DNA from: Burkholderiaceae bacterium
Lineage (GTDB): Bacteria; Pseudomonadota; Gammaproteobacteria; Burkholderiales; Burkholderiaceae
Direction: 5' to 3'
DNA: 32,620 nt
Assembly: GCA_947452625.1 (NCBI GenBank)
Contig: CANGEC010000004.1
Span: 1-32,620, forward strand
Part shown: piece by piece, positions 30,061-32,620 of the stretch
Position numbering within the stretch: the stretch's first letter is position 1
Layout of the letters: each line of letters starts with the position of its first letter
Position numbers and translations under genes: made by a program
The notes under the pieces: model-generated
The model's input: only the letters and a program-made list of their open reading frames with translations
Database searches by the model: none
What the model was told of the DNA's origin: nothing

Positions 30061-31476
30061 ATGCTGATTTGGTTTGTCATCATCTATTGGGTTATATCGG
30101 TAGGCATTGGCCTATGGGCAGCATTACGCGTTAAAAATACCGCCGATTTTGCTGCTGCGGGCCATAGCTTGCCTATGCCCATTGTGACCGCTACAGTGTT
30201 TGCCACTTGGTTTGGCTCCGAGACAGTGCTAGGTATCCCAGCAACCTTTTTAAAAGAAGGCTTGGGTGGTGTGGTGGCTGATCCCTTTGGGTCATCGCTC
30301 TGTTTGATCCTGGTGGGATTATTTTTTGCCCGCCATCTTTATAACCGGCGGATGTTGACGATCGGTGATTTCTTCCGTGAAAAATATGGACGGACTGTCG
30401 AGGTTCTCGTTACCCTGTGCATTGTGGTTTCTTATTTAGGCTGGGTAGCTGCGCAGATCAAAGCTTTGGGTTTAGTTTTCAACGTGGTCTCAGAAGGCAG
30501 CATCACTCAAACTGGCGGTATGTTAATTGGTGCTGGCAGTGTGTTGATCTACACCTTGTTTGGGGGGATGTGGTCAGTTGCCATTACCGACTTTATTCAG
30601 ATGATCATCATTGTGATTGGGATGCTTTATATCGGTGGCGAAATGGCTGAGCAAACTGGTGGAATTACGGTGGTGCTTGAGCACGCTGTTGCCGCTGGTC
30701 AATTTAGTAATTTCTGGCCGGAGATGAATTTGGCTTCTATCCTCGGTTTTGTGGCTGCTTTATGTACCATGATGCTAGGCTCGATCCCGCAGCAAGATGT
30801 GTTTCAGAGAATAACCTCTTCTAAGAACGTCAACATTGCAGTCAATGCCGCAATCCTTGGCGGGGTCTTATATTTCATCTTTGCATTTGTACCCATGTAT
30901 TTGGCATATTCTGCAACCTTGATAAGTCCAGATTTGGTGAAGCAGTATTTAGGTACCGATCCCCAAATGATTTTGCCAAAGCTCATTCTGAATCATGCGC
31001 CGATGATTGCTCAAATCATGTTCTTTGGGGCACTACTCTCTGCAATTAAGAGTTGTGCGAGCGCAACCTTATTAGCCCCCTCCGTCACTTTTGCTGAAAA
31101 TATTGTGCGGGGTTTCTTTAAGCATTTATCTGACCATGATTTATTAAAGATCATGCGCATTACTGTTCTTTGTTTTGCAGTGGTGGTCACTTTCTTTGCC
31201 ATTAATTCTCAGCTATCCATTTTTAAGATGGTCGAGAGTGCCTATAAGGTGACTTTGGTTGCGGCATTTGTGCCACTCGCTTTTGGGGTGTATTGGTCCA
31301 GAGCAAATTCTCTTGGCGGCTTGCTGGCGGTAGTGGGTGGTCTAACAATTTGGATTAGTTGCGAGATTTTGGCTCCCAATGCCATCATACCCCCGCAATT
31401 GGCGGGCCTGGTAGCTAGTACCGTTGGCATGCTTTTGGGCGGTCTAGTTCCAAGGGGTAGGTTGAAAGCGATTTAA
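30061..31476 (+). CDS. Sodium:solute symporter (SSS family)
   Basis: 471 aa multi-TM; AAGHSLPMPIVTATVFATWFGSETVLG, YTLFGGMWSVAITDFIQMIIIVIGM, SIPQQDVFQRITSSKN. Confidence 0.88.
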   Translation: MLIWFVIIYWVISVGIGLWAALRVKNTADFAAAGHSLPMPIVTATVFATWFGSETVLGIPATFLKEGLGGVVADPFGSSLCLILVGLFFARHLYNRRMLTIGDFFREKYGRTVEVLVTLCIVVSYLGWVAAQIKALGLVFNVVSEGSITQTGGMLIGAGSVLIYTLFGGMWSVAITDFIQMIIIVIGMLYIGGEMAEQTGGITVVLEHAVAAGQFSNFWPEMNLASILGFVAALCTMMLGSIPQQDVFQRITSSKNVNIAVNAAILGGVLYFIFAFVPMYLAYSATLISPDLVKQYLGTDPQMILPKLILNHAPMIAQIMFFGALLSAIKSCASATLLAPSVTFAENIVRGFFKHLSDHDLLKIMRITVLCFAVVVTFFAINSQLSIFKMVESAYKVTLVAAFVPLAFGVYWSRANSLGGLLAVVGGLTIWISCEILAPNAIIPPQLAGLVASTVGMLLGGLVPRGRLKAI

Positions 31477-31489
31477 CTTTCGCAACGCT

Positions 31490-31510
31490 ATTGCCTAAAT
31501 ATTAGGCAAT
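31490..31510. repeat. Perfect 9-bp inverted repeat in the intergenic region, possible terminator or operator
   Basis: ATTGCCTAA-ATA-TTAGGCAAT, followed by AATATTTTG. Confidence 0.5.
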
Positions 31511-31586
31511 AATATTTTGTTGCACTGCAAAATAATCTCCTCTAATATGACATTAATTCGACATTTATTGATCTTATGGAGTTCCT

Positions 31587-32606
31587 ATGAAAATTTGTGT
31601 GATTGGCGGAGGTGGCGCTATCGGCGGCTATCTGGCTGTCATGTTGGCGCGAGCCGGTAACGAGGTGACTGTAGTTGCGCGCGGTGCAACTTTAGCGGCT
31701 ATTAAAGAGCGTGGTTTAGCTTTGATCATGGATGACCAGCCTGAACCATTGGTTGCCCAAGTTAAAGCAGTGGAAAAAATTACGGATGCCGAGAAACCAG
31801 ATGTCGTCATCTTGGCAGTAAAGGCCCATCAGGTTGAACCCATCATCGATGATCTTGCTACGCTCATGGGGCCAGAAACCATTTTGATTCCGATGCAAAA
31901 CGGTATTCCTTGGTGGTATTTCCAGAAACTCTCAGGTCAGTATCAAGATCACTCCGTAGAAACGGTAGATGCGGGTGGCGTTGCCAAGAGCAAGATTAAC
32001 CCTAACAATATTATTGGTTGCGTAGTGTATCCAGCAACCTTTACTCAGGCTCCTGGTGTGATTCGTCATGTGGAAGGCAATCGCTTTCCCTTGGGTGAGT
32101 TGGATGGGCAAGTAACTGAACGTATTCAGAAAATATCTGAAATGATGGGCGCTGCTGGATTTAAGTCGCCAATCTTGGAAGATATTCGTTCTGAGATCTG
32201 GCTAAAGCTTTGGGGCAATATGACTTTTAATCCCATTAGCTCTCTTACACATGGCACCTTAGAGGGTATTTGCCAGTACCCTCTGACCAAAGAGTTGGCC
32301 CGCAACATGATGGCTGAAGCGCAAACGATTGCAGAAAAATTGGGCGTCACTTTTCGGGTAGATATTGAGCGCCGTATTGCAGGTGCTGAGAAGGTGGGCA
32401 AGCATAAGACGTCGATGTTGCAAGATCTTGAAGCTGGCCGCAGTTTGGAGGTTGATGCATTGCTTGGCTCTGTCATTGAGCTCGGAAAAATTACTGAGAT
32501 AGCAACACCATGTCTCAACACAGTTTTTGCACTAACAAAATATTTAGATGAGAACGTTCAGGCCTCTAAAGGTAGCTTGGCTTTGCCATCGGTATCGGGC
32601 TACTAG
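31587..32606 (+). CDS. 2-dehydropantoate 2-reductase / ketopantoate reductase family (ApbA/PanE)
   Basis: MKICVIGGGGAIGGYLAVMLARAG NAD(P) fold; VILAVKAHQVEPII, IPMQNGIPWWYF, WLKLWGNMTFNPISSLTHGT, HKTSMLQDLEAGRSLEVDALLGSVIELG. Confidence 0.9.
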   Translation: MKICVIGGGGAIGGYLAVMLARAGNEVTVVARGATLAAIKERGLALIMDDQPEPLVAQVKAVEKITDAEKPDVVILAVKAHQVEPIIDDLATLMGPETILIPMQNGIPWWYFQKLSGQYQDHSVETVDAGGVAKSKINPNNIIGCVVYPATFTQAPGVIRHVEGNRFPLGELDGQVTERIQKISEMMGAAGFKSPILEDIRSEIWLKLWGNMTFNPISSLTHGTLEGICQYPLTKELARNMMAEAQTIAEKLGVTFRVDIERRIAGAEKVGKHKTSMLQDLEAGRSLEVDALLGSVIELGKITEIATPCLNTVFALTKYLDENVQASKGSLALPSVSGY

Positions 32607-32620
32607 TTTTTAGTATTTAG

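Overview
The window looks like a betaproteobacterial chromosome segment, probably Polynucleobacter-like Burkholderiales (inferred from gene content and protein style, not tested). Positions 2-14614 hold the 3' part of the dcw cell-wall/division cluster: murE(partial)-murF-mraY-murD-ftsW-murG-murC-ddl-ftsQ-ftsA-ftsZ, then a peroxiredoxin gene and lpxC. After that come a DUF721/DciA-like gene (minus strand), secA, an iorAB-type molybdenum hydroxylase pair, argJ, a DUF815 AAA+ ATPase, a NUDIX/MutT gene, zapD and coaE (minus), pilC-like and short pilB-like genes (minus), a CorC/HlyC-family CBS protein (minus), an MGMT/Ogt-type gene, a squalene/phytoene synthase-like gene (minus), an SSS-family symporter and a ketopantoate-reductase-like gene. 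I saw no tRNA, rRNA, CRISPR array, transposase or phage gene. Most of the window is ordinary housekeeping DNA and I did not find a convincing new multi-gene system. The best leads are: (1) a decayed remnant of the prepilin peptidase gene pilD between pilC and coaE, which keeps the C-terminal PFGPFLAFTGIIELLW motif but has lost the catalytic part; (2) a short PilB/PilC pair next to it; (3) a nested GC-rich inverted repeat upstream of the peroxiredoxin gene; (4) an iorAB module bracketed by two strong terminators between secA and argJ; (5) two convergent gene pairs whose stop codons share a 4-bp palindrome.
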